From the NCBI GenBank assembly GCA_017379075.1, contig JAFNXL010000053.1, positions 1 through 61,371 of the forward strand: a stretch of 61,371 bases of DNA, given 5' to 3'. Positions 35,002 to 42,972 of the stretch are shown piece after piece (positions within the stretch are counted from its first letter, which is position 1; each line of letters opens with the position of its first letter). This DNA is from Bacteroidaceae bacterium (GTDB lineage Bacteria; Bacteroidota; Bacteroidia; Bacteroidales; Bacteroidaceae). The translations under genes and the position numbers were made by a program. The notes beneath the pieces are model-generated. The model was not told where the DNA came from. It did not search any database and saw only the letters and a program-made list of their open reading frames with translations.

Positions 35002-35312
35002 GGACGAACATCAGAGAAAAAGTCATTCAATCAAAGGAGATAACGCCCTTCCAGCGTAGGGTATATCTGGAACTGCTCAACGTGCCGAAGGGAGAGACCA
35101 TCACCTATGGCGAACTGGCACACCGCATAGGGTGCCGCAGCGCCCAGGCTGTGGGTCAGGCCCTCAAGCGGAATCCCTTTGCTCCAGAGGTGCCGTGCCA
35201 CCGCGTCATTGCCTCCGACGGCAGTCCGGGCGGTTTCCACGGCGAGCGCAAAGGGGAAATGATAGCACGCAAACTGAAATTGCTGGAAGAGGAACGTATT
35301 AGCGGACGTTAA
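34998..35312 (+). CDS. ogt: Methylated-DNA--protein-cysteine methyltransferase
   Basis: 104 aa, short: only the C-terminal active-site domain of Ogt/AGT, without the usual N-terminal domain. The active site VPCHRV (PCHRV with the acceptor Cys) and the helix-turn-helix TITYGELAHRIGCRSAQAVGQALKRNPF are present, together with GGFHGERKGEM. Such short versions occur as MGMT or as ATL-type proteins; here the Cys is kept, so repair activity is possible. It overlaps the kinase stop by ATGA, so this gene is translationally coupled to a two-component system. Confidence 0.88.
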   Translation: MRTNIREKVIQSKEITPFQRRVYLELLNVPKGETITYGELAHRIGCRSAQAVGQALKRNPFAPEVPCHRVIASDGSPGGFHGERKGEMIARKLKLLEEERISGR

Positions 35313-35460
35313 ACTTCCCCGAGGATTTCAAGAGCTGTTGAAGTCATAAAGGGGGGTGTTCAACGCATTATAAATGCTTATACTCACACCTGCCGAATTC
35401 GGAAATCCGGCAGAACGGGCGGAACGCCGGCTAAGACAAAACCGTTAAGGCGAAGTATAA

Positions 35461-35490
35461 GAATTTGAAATTCGAAAATATGCTTACAAC
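35461..35490. repeat. 30-bp direct repeat, left
   Basis: GAATTTGAAATTCGAAAATA then TGCTTACAAC. It matches 35820-35849 at 28 of 30 positions and starts with the palindrome GAATTTGAAATTC. Confidence 0.85.
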
Positions 35491-35522
35491 CAAGGCATCG
35501 GGTGGTTCCGACACCCGTCGTT

Positions 35523-35774
35523 GGCATCAAAAACGGCTTTTTGGAGGTTCCCGACCCCTCGGACGGCATCAAAAACGGCTTTTTGGAGGTTCCCGACCCC
35601 TCGGACGGCATCAAAAACGGCTTTTTGGAGGTTCCCGACCCCTCGGAAAGGGTGAATAAACGTTTTTTCACGTCATCCGACCCCTCGGAAAGGGCGAATA
35701 AACGTTTTTTCTCGTCGTCCGACCCCTCGGAAAGGGCGAATAAACGTTTTTTCTCGTCGTCCGACCCCTCGGAC
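35523..35774. repeat. 42-bp tandem repeat array, six units of two types
   Basis: Units start at 35523, 35565, 35607, 35649, 35691 and 35733. Three type-A units (GGCATCAAAAACGGCTTTTT...) are followed by three type-B units (AGGGCGAATAAACGTTTTTT...). All share the core CCGACCCCTCGGA. Degenerate partial units flank both ends (35499-35522 and 35775-35800). Confidence 0.92.
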
Positions 35775-35819
35775 GGCATCAAAACGATCGTTTTGGAATC
35801 AGTCCGGGTTCTGATCACT

Positions 35820-35849
35820 GAATTTGTAATTCGAAAATATGCTTACGAC
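35820..35849. repeat. 30-bp direct repeat, right
   Basis: GAATTTGTAATTCGAAAATA then TGCTTACGAC, the partner of 35461-35490. The two copies bracket the tandem array. Confidence 0.85.
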
Positions 35850-35921
35850 ACCCAAGGGCGGAAAGCAAACAGAAAAGAGGGCGCTGAGGCCCTCTTTTCA
35901 TGTCTGTTATGTGTGGAAAGA

Positions 35922-37928
35922 TTAATAACCGAAACCATAATCGCGGCTGTAGCGGAGCATCTGCTCGTCGTAAGCCTCATCGTAGCTGATGGTCACGTCT
36001 GTAATCTCGTTGGTCTTCTCATCGCGCACGGCAGTATAGCGGGGATTGATGAATCCCTTGTAGGGAGCAATGTCAAGCGCCTTGTAGCGTTCCAGAATCT
36101 CGTTATGCAGGGCGGGGTCAATCTGCACACCATATTCTTCCACCAAAGTGCGGGCGGCGTTGAAGTCACCCTCCGACTTGATGCGCTGGATTTCGGCAAG
36201 CTGTTCGCCAAATACCTGACGCAGGGCTTCATAGTCGTTAATCTTGACATAGGTCTTTCCGTCGCGGACGGGCATTTCAATGACATCTGCACCGCCGGCT
36301 GCCTTGCCCTTGCCAAGTGCCATGGCCCAACGGGCAATGAGAGCACGGTTGCGCATGTGGGCTTCCTCAATCTTGTCGCCGGGCTTGATGCGTACCAGCT
36401 GGGTGAGGATGCCGTTCTGCATCTGGCCGATATAGGATGCCTTGTAAGCCTCGGCATCGGGCATGAGACCCAGTTCCACCAGCTTGGGGTCGGCAAGATA
36501 GTAGAGTGCGAAGAGGTCGGCACGGGCTTCCTCAATGGTACTTCCGTATGCCTTCAGCGTGTCGGGGTCAACTCCGGGGAGCAACTTGCCGCTTCCGTGG
36601 CCCAGACATTCGTGGAGGTCGGTGTGCAGGTCATCGGTTACATCGCCATACTTCTTCATGATTTCAAGTTCTTCGGGACCGAAGGCAAACTCCTCGCCCA
36701 TTCCGCTTCCCTTGGATGCCTGGGCATAAGCGTAGGTGAGGTTGCCGATGGTAACGCTCTTGCTTCCGTATTCGGCACGCACCCAGTTGCTGTTGGGCAG
36801 ATTGATGCCGATGGCGGTTGAGGGATAGAGGTCGCCGCCAAGGATGGCCGCACGAATTACCTTTGCGCTCACGCCCTTTACCTTCTCCTTCTTGAAGGCG
36901 GGGTTCACGGGCGAGTTGTCCTCGAACCACTGGGCGTTGTCGCTGAGCAGAAGGGTACGCTTGGTGGCCTCAAGGTCCTTGAAGTTGACGATGCTCTCCC
37001 AAGAAGCCTTCATGCCGAGGGGGTCGCCGTAACTTTCTGTGAATCCGTTCACAAAGTCCACCAGCGGTTCGGTGTTCTGCAGCCATGCGATGCTGTATTC
37101 GTCGAAGGTCTTCAGACAACCGGTCTCATAGAAGCTGATGAGCTTGTCCAGCACCACCTGCTGCAAGGAATCCTCGGCAAAGGGACGGGCGGCCTTGAGG
37201 TTCTTCACAATCTGGAGAAGCTGTTCGCCATAGCGTCCGGTGGTGGTCCAAACGTCCTCGCGCAAGGTGCCGTCAGAACCCTTCACCAGCGTGCTGTTCA
37301 TACCGTACATTACGGGGCGCTGGGGGTCTCCCTCGGCCTTCATCTTGGCATAGAACTCCTCTGCCTCCGCTTGGGTTACGCCCTCGCCATAATAGTTCAT
37401 GGCTGAGGTGAGGATGAGGTCTTCTCCCTCGGCAAGGTTCACACGCTTGGCCATCACTTCGGGGTTGAAGATAACCTCGAGCAACTGGTCGTCAGTGCAT
37501 CCGGAATGCTTCACAAACCATTCGCGTGAAAAGCCGGGGATGAACTTGTCCGCGCCGTAGTGGTGGTGGATGCCGTTGCTGAACCACACACGCTTGAGGT
37601 ACTCTTCCATGGCCACAAAGTCGGCATCAGTGCGGTCGCCCTTGTAGTCGCGGTAGGTCTTCTCCAGAAGGTCACGAATCTGCAGGTTGTAACGTCCGTT
37701 CTGGTCGAACAGGATGTCGCGTCCCCAAAGAGCAGCCTCCTGAAGATAATAGATGAATGTCTTCTGCTGCAACGAGAGCTGCTCGAATCCGTCTACACGA
37801 TAGCGCAGCATCTGGATGTCGGCAAAACGTTCGTTTGTGAACTCAAAACCGTCCTCCTGGGTGGGTCCGCCACAGGATGAAACAGCGCATACTGCTGATA
37901 ACATCATTGTCTTTAAATAAGTCTTCAT
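35922..37928 (-). CDS. Dipeptidyl-peptidase 3-like lipoprotein (M49)
   Basis: 668 aa. The lipoprotein signal is MKTYLKTMMLSAVCAVSSC (Cys19). The zinc site HECLGH is at 439-444, matching the HExxxH motif special to family M49. EEARADLFALYY about 25 residues later supplies the third ligand. M49 enzymes remove dipeptides from N-termini. Bacteroidales versions are periplasmic or surface lipoproteins feeding peptide uptake. It is a single gene between the repeat array and the GH97 gene, which is divergent. Confidence 0.92.
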   Translation of the reverse strand: MKTYLKTMMLSAVCAVSSCGGPTQEDGFEFTNERFADIQMLRYRVDGFEQLSLQQKTFIYYLQEAALWGRDILFDQNGRYNLQIRDLLEKTYRDYKGDRTDADFVAMEEYLKRVWFSNGIHHHYGADKFIPGFSREWFVKHSGCTDDQLLEVIFNPEVMAKRVNLAEGEDLILTSAMNYYGEGVTQAEAEEFYAKMKAEGDPQRPVMYGMNSTLVKGSDGTLREDVWTTTGRYGEQLLQIVKNLKAARPFAEDSLQQVVLDKLISFYETGCLKTFDEYSIAWLQNTEPLVDFVNGFTESYGDPLGMKASWESIVNFKDLEATKRTLLLSDNAQWFEDNSPVNPAFKKEKVKGVSAKVIRAAILGGDLYPSTAIGINLPNSNWVRAEYGSKSVTIGNLTYAYAQASKGSGMGEEFAFGPEELEIMKKYGDVTDDLHTDLHECLGHGSGKLLPGVDPDTLKAYGSTIEEARADLFALYYLADPKLVELGLMPDAEAYKASYIGQMQNGILTQLVRIKPGDKIEEAHMRNRALIARWAMALGKGKAAGGADVIEMPVRDGKTYVKINDYEALRQVFGEQLAEIQRIKSEGDFNAARTLVEEYGVQIDPALHNEILERYKALDIAPYKGFINPRYTAVRDEKTNEITDVTISYDEAYDEQMLRYSRDYGFGY

Positions 37929-38062
37929 TTTTCGTTAAATAATATAATCTGTATTTGTTTCCGGCTTCAAAGGTACGCACTTTTGGGCAATTTCTGACAT
38001 AAAAATGCATTATAACTGCAAAAAGAACATGCCAGCGGGGACATGTTACGAGTTTTTTTGTC

Positions 38063-38070
38063 TATCTTTA
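38063..38070 (+). promoter_or_regulatory. -7-like element (TATCTTTA) upstream of the GH97 gene
   Basis: Seven of eight bases match TAnnTTTG, 70 nt before the start codon. No clean -33. Confidence 0.35.
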
Positions 38071-38140
38071 CGGCAAGAAAGACAAATATTTACAAAACAA
38101 AAACACAAGCACAATAACCCAGAACAAAATCATTACGGAC

Positions 38141-40126
38141 ATGAAAAAGCTACTGATTCTTAGCATGAGCCTGTTTGCAGCCATGATGCTGCGGGCAGAG
38201 TCGCAGACCATCACCTCGCCAGACGGAAAGACGGAACTTGCCGTGGAACTGGAAGGAGGAAAAGCGTTCTACAGCGTAAAATACGAGGGCAAGCAGATGA
38301 TTGAACGCTCTGCCCTGGGTATCATGACAAACATGGGCGACTTTACGCAAGGGCTGAAAGCGGAAAAAGGATTGCCTGAACAAAGAACAAATGGGACTTT
38401 TGGAGGACACAAGCATTCCTATACAATGCAGAACACCAAGGCATCCAAAGGATACTACGATTACAAATTTTATGGTTTAAGTCTGAAAAACGATAAAGAG
38501 CAAAAAATAAACATTTGCTTCGAGGTATCTGACAACAATGTTGTTTTCTGGTACAGCATTCCACAGCACAAAGATGCGGGCGGCATTGTGATTACGGGCG
38601 AAGCCTCATCGTTCAAACTCCCAGAGGGCACCACAACCTTCATCACTCCACAGAGCGACCCCATGGTGGGATGGATGCGCACCAAGCCCAGCTATGAAGA
38701 AGGATATAGTCTGGACGGCCAGATGACGCAACGCTCGCACTACGGACGGGGTTATACCTTCCCTGCCCTGTTCCGCGTGAAGGACGACGGATGGGTGCTC
38801 ATCAGCGAGTCCGGAAACGACAGCCATTACGTGGGTTGCCGCCTGAGCGACTACAATCCGGAGTATGGCTACAAGGTGGAATTCCCCATGGAAGGCGAAA
38901 GCAACGGTTGGGGGTCCACATCGGCAAGCGTGCCCTTCCGTACCAATACACCAAACAAAACAGCCCGAACACCCGTCAGAACAATTACCGTGGGCAAGAC
39001 ACTGAAACCCATTGTGGAAACCACCATAGCCTATGACGTGGTGCAGCCCAAATACGAGCCTTCACAGGTGTACAAGCCAGGAAGATACACATGGTCATGG
39101 CTGGTTTGGCAGGACAACAGCATCAACTACAACGACCAGATTGAGTTCATAGACCTGGCTGGTGCCATGGGATACGAATACTGCCTTGTGGACGCCGCTT
39201 GGGACACAAAGATTGGATACAAGAAGATTGAGGAGCTGTCCCGCTATGCCCAGTCAAAGGGCGTCAGGCTACTGCTTTGGTACAACTCTAACGGCTCCTT
39301 CAACGATGCGCCTCAAAGCCCCAAACATCTCATGGACAACGCCCCAGCCAGAAGACGGGAAATGGAATGGATGCAGCGTGCGGGCATTGCCGGCATCAAG
39401 GTGGACTTCTTTGCAGGAGACAAGCAGCACACCATGAAGCTCTACGAAGACATTCTGACCGATGCCAACGATTTTGGACTGCAGGTCATTTTCCACGGCT
39501 GCACCCTTCCGCGCGGATGGGAAAGGATGTATCCCAACTTTGTCTCCTCGGAAGCCGTGCTGGCCAGCGAAAACGTGTTCTTCAGCGAGTATGCCGCCAA
39601 GAACGAAGCCAAGGACCTCACCATTCACCCCTTCTGCCGCAATGCTGTGGCATCAATGGACTGGGGAGGCACCATCATGAACAAGTATCTATCCAAGGAC
39701 AACAAGAGCCGCCATCCACGCCACACCACAGACATCTTTGAAATGGCAGCAGCCATCACCATCCAAACCAGCATCCAGTGCATTGCCATACAGCCCAACA
39801 ACCTGACGGAGCTGCCGGAGTTTGAACTGGACTTCCTGAAGAAAGTGCCCACAACCTGGGACGAGACACAATACATTGACGGCTATCCCGGCAAATACGT
39901 TGTGCTGGCACGCCGCCACGGCACTGACTGGTATGTGGCTGGTCTGAACGCGGAAAAGGAGGAAAAGAAGCTCTCGCTAAACCTCCCGCAGTTTGCCGGA
40001 CGCACCGTAAATTATTATGTGGACGATGCCAAAAAGGGACCGCAGCTGCAACAACTGAAGGTGGAAGAGGACGGAACCGCCAAGGTTACCATCCAGCCCA
40101 ACGGAGGCATCATACTGACCCGCTGA
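38141..40126 (+). CDS. GH97 alpha-glycosidase (SusB-like)
   Basis: 661 aa. Signal peptide MKKLLILSMSLFAAMMLRA. The N-terminal beta-sandwich contains ITSPDGKTELAVEL...YSVKYEGKQMIERSALGI, the GH97 entry domain. The central (beta/alpha)8 barrel includes WLVWQDNSINYNDQIEFIDLAGAMGYEYCLVDAAWD and AGIAGIKVDFFAGDKQHTMKLYEDI (Asp422), and the C-terminal sheet ends QPNGGIILTR. GH97 removes alpha-linked glucose or galactose. The Asp in the KVDFF strand resembles the retaining (alpha-galactosidase-type) branch more than SusB, but that is inference. There is no susCD pair nearby. Confidence 0.9.
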   Translation: MKKLLILSMSLFAAMMLRAESQTITSPDGKTELAVELEGGKAFYSVKYEGKQMIERSALGIMTNMGDFTQGLKAEKGLPEQRTNGTFGGHKHSYTMQNTKASKGYYDYKFYGLSLKNDKEQKINICFEVSDNNVVFWYSIPQHKDAGGIVITGEASSFKLPEGTTTFITPQSDPMVGWMRTKPSYEEGYSLDGQMTQRSHYGRGYTFPALFRVKDDGWVLISESGNDSHYVGCRLSDYNPEYGYKVEFPMEGESNGWGSTSASVPFRTNTPNKTARTPVRTITVGKTLKPIVETTIAYDVVQPKYEPSQVYKPGRYTWSWLVWQDNSINYNDQIEFIDLAGAMGYEYCLVDAAWDTKIGYKKIEELSRYAQSKGVRLLLWYNSNGSFNDAPQSPKHLMDNAPARRREMEWMQRAGIAGIKVDFFAGDKQHTMKLYEDILTDANDFGLQVIFHGCTLPRGWERMYPNFVSSEAVLASENVFFSEYAAKNEAKDLTIHPFCRNAVASMDWGGTIMNKYLSKDNKSRHPRHTTDIFEMAAAITIQTSIQCIAIQPNNLTELPEFELDFLKKVPTTWDETQYIDGYPGKYVVLARRHGTDWYVAGLNAEKEEKKLSLNLPQFAGRTVNYYVDDAKKGPQLQQLKVEEDGTAKVTIQPNGGIILTR

Positions 40127-40153
40127 CGCAACAACGGTCCACATCCAATACCA

Positions 40154-40197
40154 AGGCCGCCCTTCCCAATTACAAAAGGAAATGGGCGGCTTTTCTT
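40154..40197 (+). terminator. Intrinsic terminator of the GH97 gene
   Basis: GCCGCCC (40156-40162) pairs with GGGCGGC (40184-40190), followed by TTTTCTTT, about 30 nt after the stop. Confidence 0.8.
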
Positions 40198-40318
40198 TGC
40201 CATCACGACAAAACATTGCCTGGCACGGAAGAATACTTTCACGGAAGCTGGTAGAAACTTCTCTCAGAGCGGTTCAAAAAGTCACTTCGGACCAGTTCCT
40301 GCACCCCAACAAAGCACA

Positions 40319-40347
40319 TTGCGTTACACCCGTTACACCCGTTACAC
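40319..40347. repeat. 9-bp tandem repeat (CGTTACACC x3)
   Basis: Three tandem copies of a 9-mer in the 342-bp gap between GH97 and DUF3127. The rest of the gap holds the two terminators and no gene. Confidence 0.8.
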
Positions 40348-40376
40348 TAAAAACCAAGCCCTACACAATCTACCGA

Positions 40377-40431
40377 AAAGAAAAAAGAACCACTCCCATG
40401 ACCGGCAAAAGCGGATAAGGAGAGCGGTTCC
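40377..40431 (-). terminator. Intrinsic terminator of the DUF3127 gene
   Basis: On the minus strand GAACCGCTC pairs with GAGTGGTTC (one G-T pair), followed by TTTTTTCTTTT. Confidence 0.65.
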
Positions 40432-40468
40432 TTCTATGTCTAAACTCTTTCCAGAGAGCCTGTGCGCC

Positions 40469-40882
40469 TTAGAAAGGCAGGTCGTCCGGAGCTGCGGGGG
40501 CACCGCCAAAGGGAAGAGCCGAAGAAGCGTCGGGCTGTGCAGGAGGCACGGGGCTGGCACCGAAAGGAGGAATGTCAGCGGGAATGGGAGCCTGGGGCAT
40601 CGGAGCGGTGGTATTGCGGTCTACCTTCCATGCACGGATACTGTTGAACCAACGTCCCTGGTACTCGCGGGCATCAATGTCGAAGGATACGGTAAGCACC
40701 TCGCCAAGCTGTATGTTGCACTGTGCAATACGGTCGCTGCCGAAGATTTCAAACACCATCTTGCGGGGATACTGCTCCATGGTTTCCAGTACATAGGAAG
40801 CCATTTTCCACTCACTGCCGGTGCGGGCCGAAACACCGCTACGCTCGGGCAGCACTGCTATAATCTTTCCTGTTAATTCCAT
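40469..40882 (-). CDS. DUF3127 protein with an SSB-like acidic tail
   Basis: 137 aa. The N-terminal 85 residues (MELTGKIIAVLPERSGVSAR...EWKMASYVLETMEQYPRKMVFEIFG) match DUF3127, an OB-fold-like family of Bacteroidetes. The C-terminal third is a Pro/Ala-rich linker (PMPQAPIPADIPPFGASPVPP...) that ends in DDLPF, very like the acidic C-terminal tip of single-strand DNA-binding proteins. DNA binding is therefore inferred; the family is not characterised. It is divergent from dnaN, so it may share regulation with the replication clamp. Confidence 0.85.
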   Translation of the reverse strand: MELTGKIIAVLPERSGVSARTGSEWKMASYVLETMEQYPRKMVFEIFGSDRIAQCNIQLGEVLTVSFDIDAREYQGRWFNSIRAWKVDRNTTAPMPQAPIPADIPPFGASPVPPAQPDASSALPFGGAPAAPDDLPF

Positions 40883-40964
40883 AAAATTTTTATATGTGTA
40901 AATTCAAAATTGCACGCAAAGGTATTCAAAAAAATCAACAAACCGACTTTTTCCATCCCTTTTT

Positions 40965-40995
40965 TTTGTCACATCATGGATTTATTGTATTTTTG
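40965..40995 (+). promoter_or_regulatory. Promoter of the dnaN operon
   Basis: TTTG (40965-40968), 19 nt, TATTTTTG (40988-40995). The start codon at 41036 follows 40 nt later. It is a close match to the Bacteroidetes consensus. Confidence 0.75.
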
Positions 40996-41035
40996 TGCTA
41001 AATATAAATTAACGTAAAAACATACACAGAGACTT

Positions 41036-42160
41036 ATGAACTTTAAAGTTTCCTCCACGGCTCTATACAGCCACATGACCGCAGCGTCAAAAGTTATGGC
41101 ATCAAAGAACTCAATGGCCATTCTTGACTGTTTCCTCTTCGATGTAAAAGACAACACCGTCACCATCACCGCATCTGACAGCGAAAAATATTTCATCACC
41201 CAGGTTCCCCTGTTCGAACAGAGCGAGAACGCACGCTTCTGCATTCCCGCAAAGACCATCATGGACTCCATCAAGGAACTGGCCGAACAGCCCCTGACCA
41301 TTGAGTTCAGCCCCGAAACACTCAGCATCAAAGGCTACCACAACAGCGGCACCTTTGGCGTAATGGCACAGGATGCCGCCCCCTATCCCGTTCCACGCAC
41401 CGTAAAGGAAGAATGCACATCCCTTACCATGCCAGCCGAGACCTTGCTGAAGGGTATCAACAACTGCTTGTTCGCCACAGCCAACGATGAGGTGAGACTG
41501 GTGATGAACGGCATCTATGTGGACATAAAGCCCGAATCGCTCACCTTTGCCGGCACAGACGGACGCAAGCTGGTGCGCAACATCATGCACAACGTCAAGA
41601 GCGGATTCGAGGCCGGATTCATCCTGCCCAAGAAAGTTGCCTCCATTCTGAAAGCCGTACTCAGCAAGGACGCTGGCAACATTGAGATAAAGTTCGACAA
41701 CGACAAGGCTTGCATAAAGGCACAGGACATCGTAATGCACTTCAGCCTGATTGAAGGAAGATACCCCAACTACAACGGCGTAATCCCCGCAGACAACCCC
41801 TTCAAGTCTGTAACAGACCGTCAGGCACTGGCAAGCGCCCTGAAGCGTGTGAGCGTATTCTGCAACCAAAGCAGCGGACTGGTGAAGCTGGAACTTTCCC
41901 AAAACACACTGAAACTGACCGGACAGGACTACGAGTTTGCCACCAACGCCATAGAGTACCAGAACTGCGAATACAGCGGCCAGAACATCCACATTGGCTT
42001 CAGCTGCCAGTTCCTCATTGAGATTCTGAACATTCTGGACAGCGAAAGCGTATCCATCGAACTGGCAGACCCCAGCAGACCCGGTATCATCAAACCCGTT
42101 CCCGCAAGTGAGGACGAGGAAATACTGATGCTGCTCATGCCCATGAGAGTGGAAGAATAA
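41036..42160 (+). CDS. dnaN: DNA polymerase III sliding clamp (beta subunit)
   Basis: 374 aa, standard length: three clamp domains that dimerise into a ring around DNA. MNFKVSSTALYSHMTAASKVMASKNSMAILDCFLFDV begins domain 1. LVMNGIYVDIKPESLTFAGTDGRKLVRN is the domain 2 strand pattern, and LLMPMRVEE at the C-terminus is the clamp ending (usually MPxR). In this phylum dnaN is not with dnaA; here it starts a replication/repair operon after a consensus promoter. Confidence 0.96.
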   Translation: MNFKVSSTALYSHMTAASKVMASKNSMAILDCFLFDVKDNTVTITASDSEKYFITQVPLFEQSENARFCIPAKTIMDSIKELAEQPLTIEFSPETLSIKGYHNSGTFGVMAQDAAPYPVPRTVKEECTSLTMPAETLLKGINNCLFATANDEVRLVMNGIYVDIKPESLTFAGTDGRKLVRNIMHNVKSGFEAGFILPKKVASILKAVLSKDAGNIEIKFDNDKACIKAQDIVMHFSLIEGRYPNYNGVIPADNPFKSVTDRQALASALKRVSVFCNQSSGLVKLELSQNTLKLTGQDYEFATNAIEYQNCEYSGQNIHIGFSCQFLIEILNILDSESVSIELADPSRPGIIKPVPASEDEEILMLLMPMRVEE

Positions 42161-42201
42161 GCGGAACGCCCATACCACACAACCAAACAACAAGAATTGT
42201 A

Positions 42202-42972
42202 ATGAAACTCAACGTAAAGAAACCCATCATTTTCTTCGACCTGGAGACCACAGGCATAGACATATCAAGGGACCGCATTGTGGAACTATGCTATATCCGC
42301 CTGGAACCCGATGGCACTAAGGAAGAGAAAAGCATGAGGTTCAACCCCACAATACCCATTCCCGCACAGGCCAGCGAGGTACACGGCATCACCGACGCCG
42401 ACGTGAAGGACTGCCCCACCTTCAAAGACATGGCAGCCGAACTGCAGCAGAAATTCGAGGGATGCGACCTTGCCGGATTCAACAGCAACCACTTTGACAT
42501 TCCCCTGCTGGTGGAAGAGTTCCTGCGTGCTGGTGTGGACATCAACCTGAAGGACAGCCGCATGGTGGACGTGCAGAACATCTACCATAAGCTGGAACGC
42601 CGCACACTGGTGGCAGCATACCAGTTCTACTGCGGAAAAGACCTAACAGACGCCCACAGCGCACTGGCAGACACACGAGCCACATACGAAGTGTTGGAAG
42701 CCCAGTTGGACAAATACCCCAACGACCTGGAAAACGACGTAGACTTTTTGGCAGACTACTCGCAACGCTCCAAGAACATCGACTTCTCCGGACGTGTGGT
42801 CTATGACGACAATGGAGTGGAAACCATCAATTTTGGAAAATACAAGGGACGTGCCATAAAGGACGTCGTCATGCGCGACCCTGGTTACTTCAGCTGGATT
42901 CAGCAGGGCGACTTCCCATTGAACACCAAGCGCGTATTTGAACAACTGAGACTGAAATATGCTAAACGGTAA
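42202..42972 (+). CDS. DnaQ-like 3'-5' exonuclease with ExoX/DUF3820-type C-terminus
   Basis: 256 aa. Residues about 8-170 are a DEDDh exonuclease: IIFFDLETTGID (ExoI), GFNSNHFDIPLLVEEF (ExoII) and HSALADTRAT (ExoIII with the catalytic His). The C-terminal 60 residues (INFGKYKGRAIKDVVMRDPGYFSWIQQGDFP) match the DUF3820/ExoX tail. It may be the proofreading subunit or a repair exonuclease. The position directly after dnaN supports a replication role. It overlaps coaBC by 14 nt. Confidence 0.9.
   Translation: MKLNVKKPIIFFDLETTGIDISRDRIVELCYIRLEPDGTKEEKSMRFNPTIPIPAQASEVHGITDADVKDCPTFKDMAAELQQKFEGCDLAGFNSNHFDIPLLVEEFLRAGVDINLKDSRMVDVQNIYHKLERRTLVAAYQFYCGKDLTDAHSALADTRATYEVLEAQLDKYPNDLENDVDFLADYSQRSKNIDFSGRVVYDDNGVETINFGKYKGRAIKDVVMRDPGYFSWIQQGDFPLNTKRVFEQLRLKYAKR

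Larger units (their letters stand above)
35313..35921. other. Gene-free region holding a 42-bp tandem array
   Basis: No gene is supported. It contains a short palindrome TGCCG/CGGCA near 35390-35412, the direct repeat at 35461, the array, the second direct repeat at 35820 and a short tail to the M49 gene. Both strands are open through the array because 42 is a multiple of three, but the flanks show no gene. Confidence 0.7.

Noticed and set aside
35523-35774. CRISPR array
   Set aside because: Units are contiguous with no unique spacers, two alternating unit types, and no cas genes in the window.
35384-35818. Repeat protein (SEGSDDEKKRLFAL type) on the minus strand
   Set aside because: Open only because the unit is 42 nt; both strands are open, the ends lack a signal or domain, and the related 41-bp array is not in frame.
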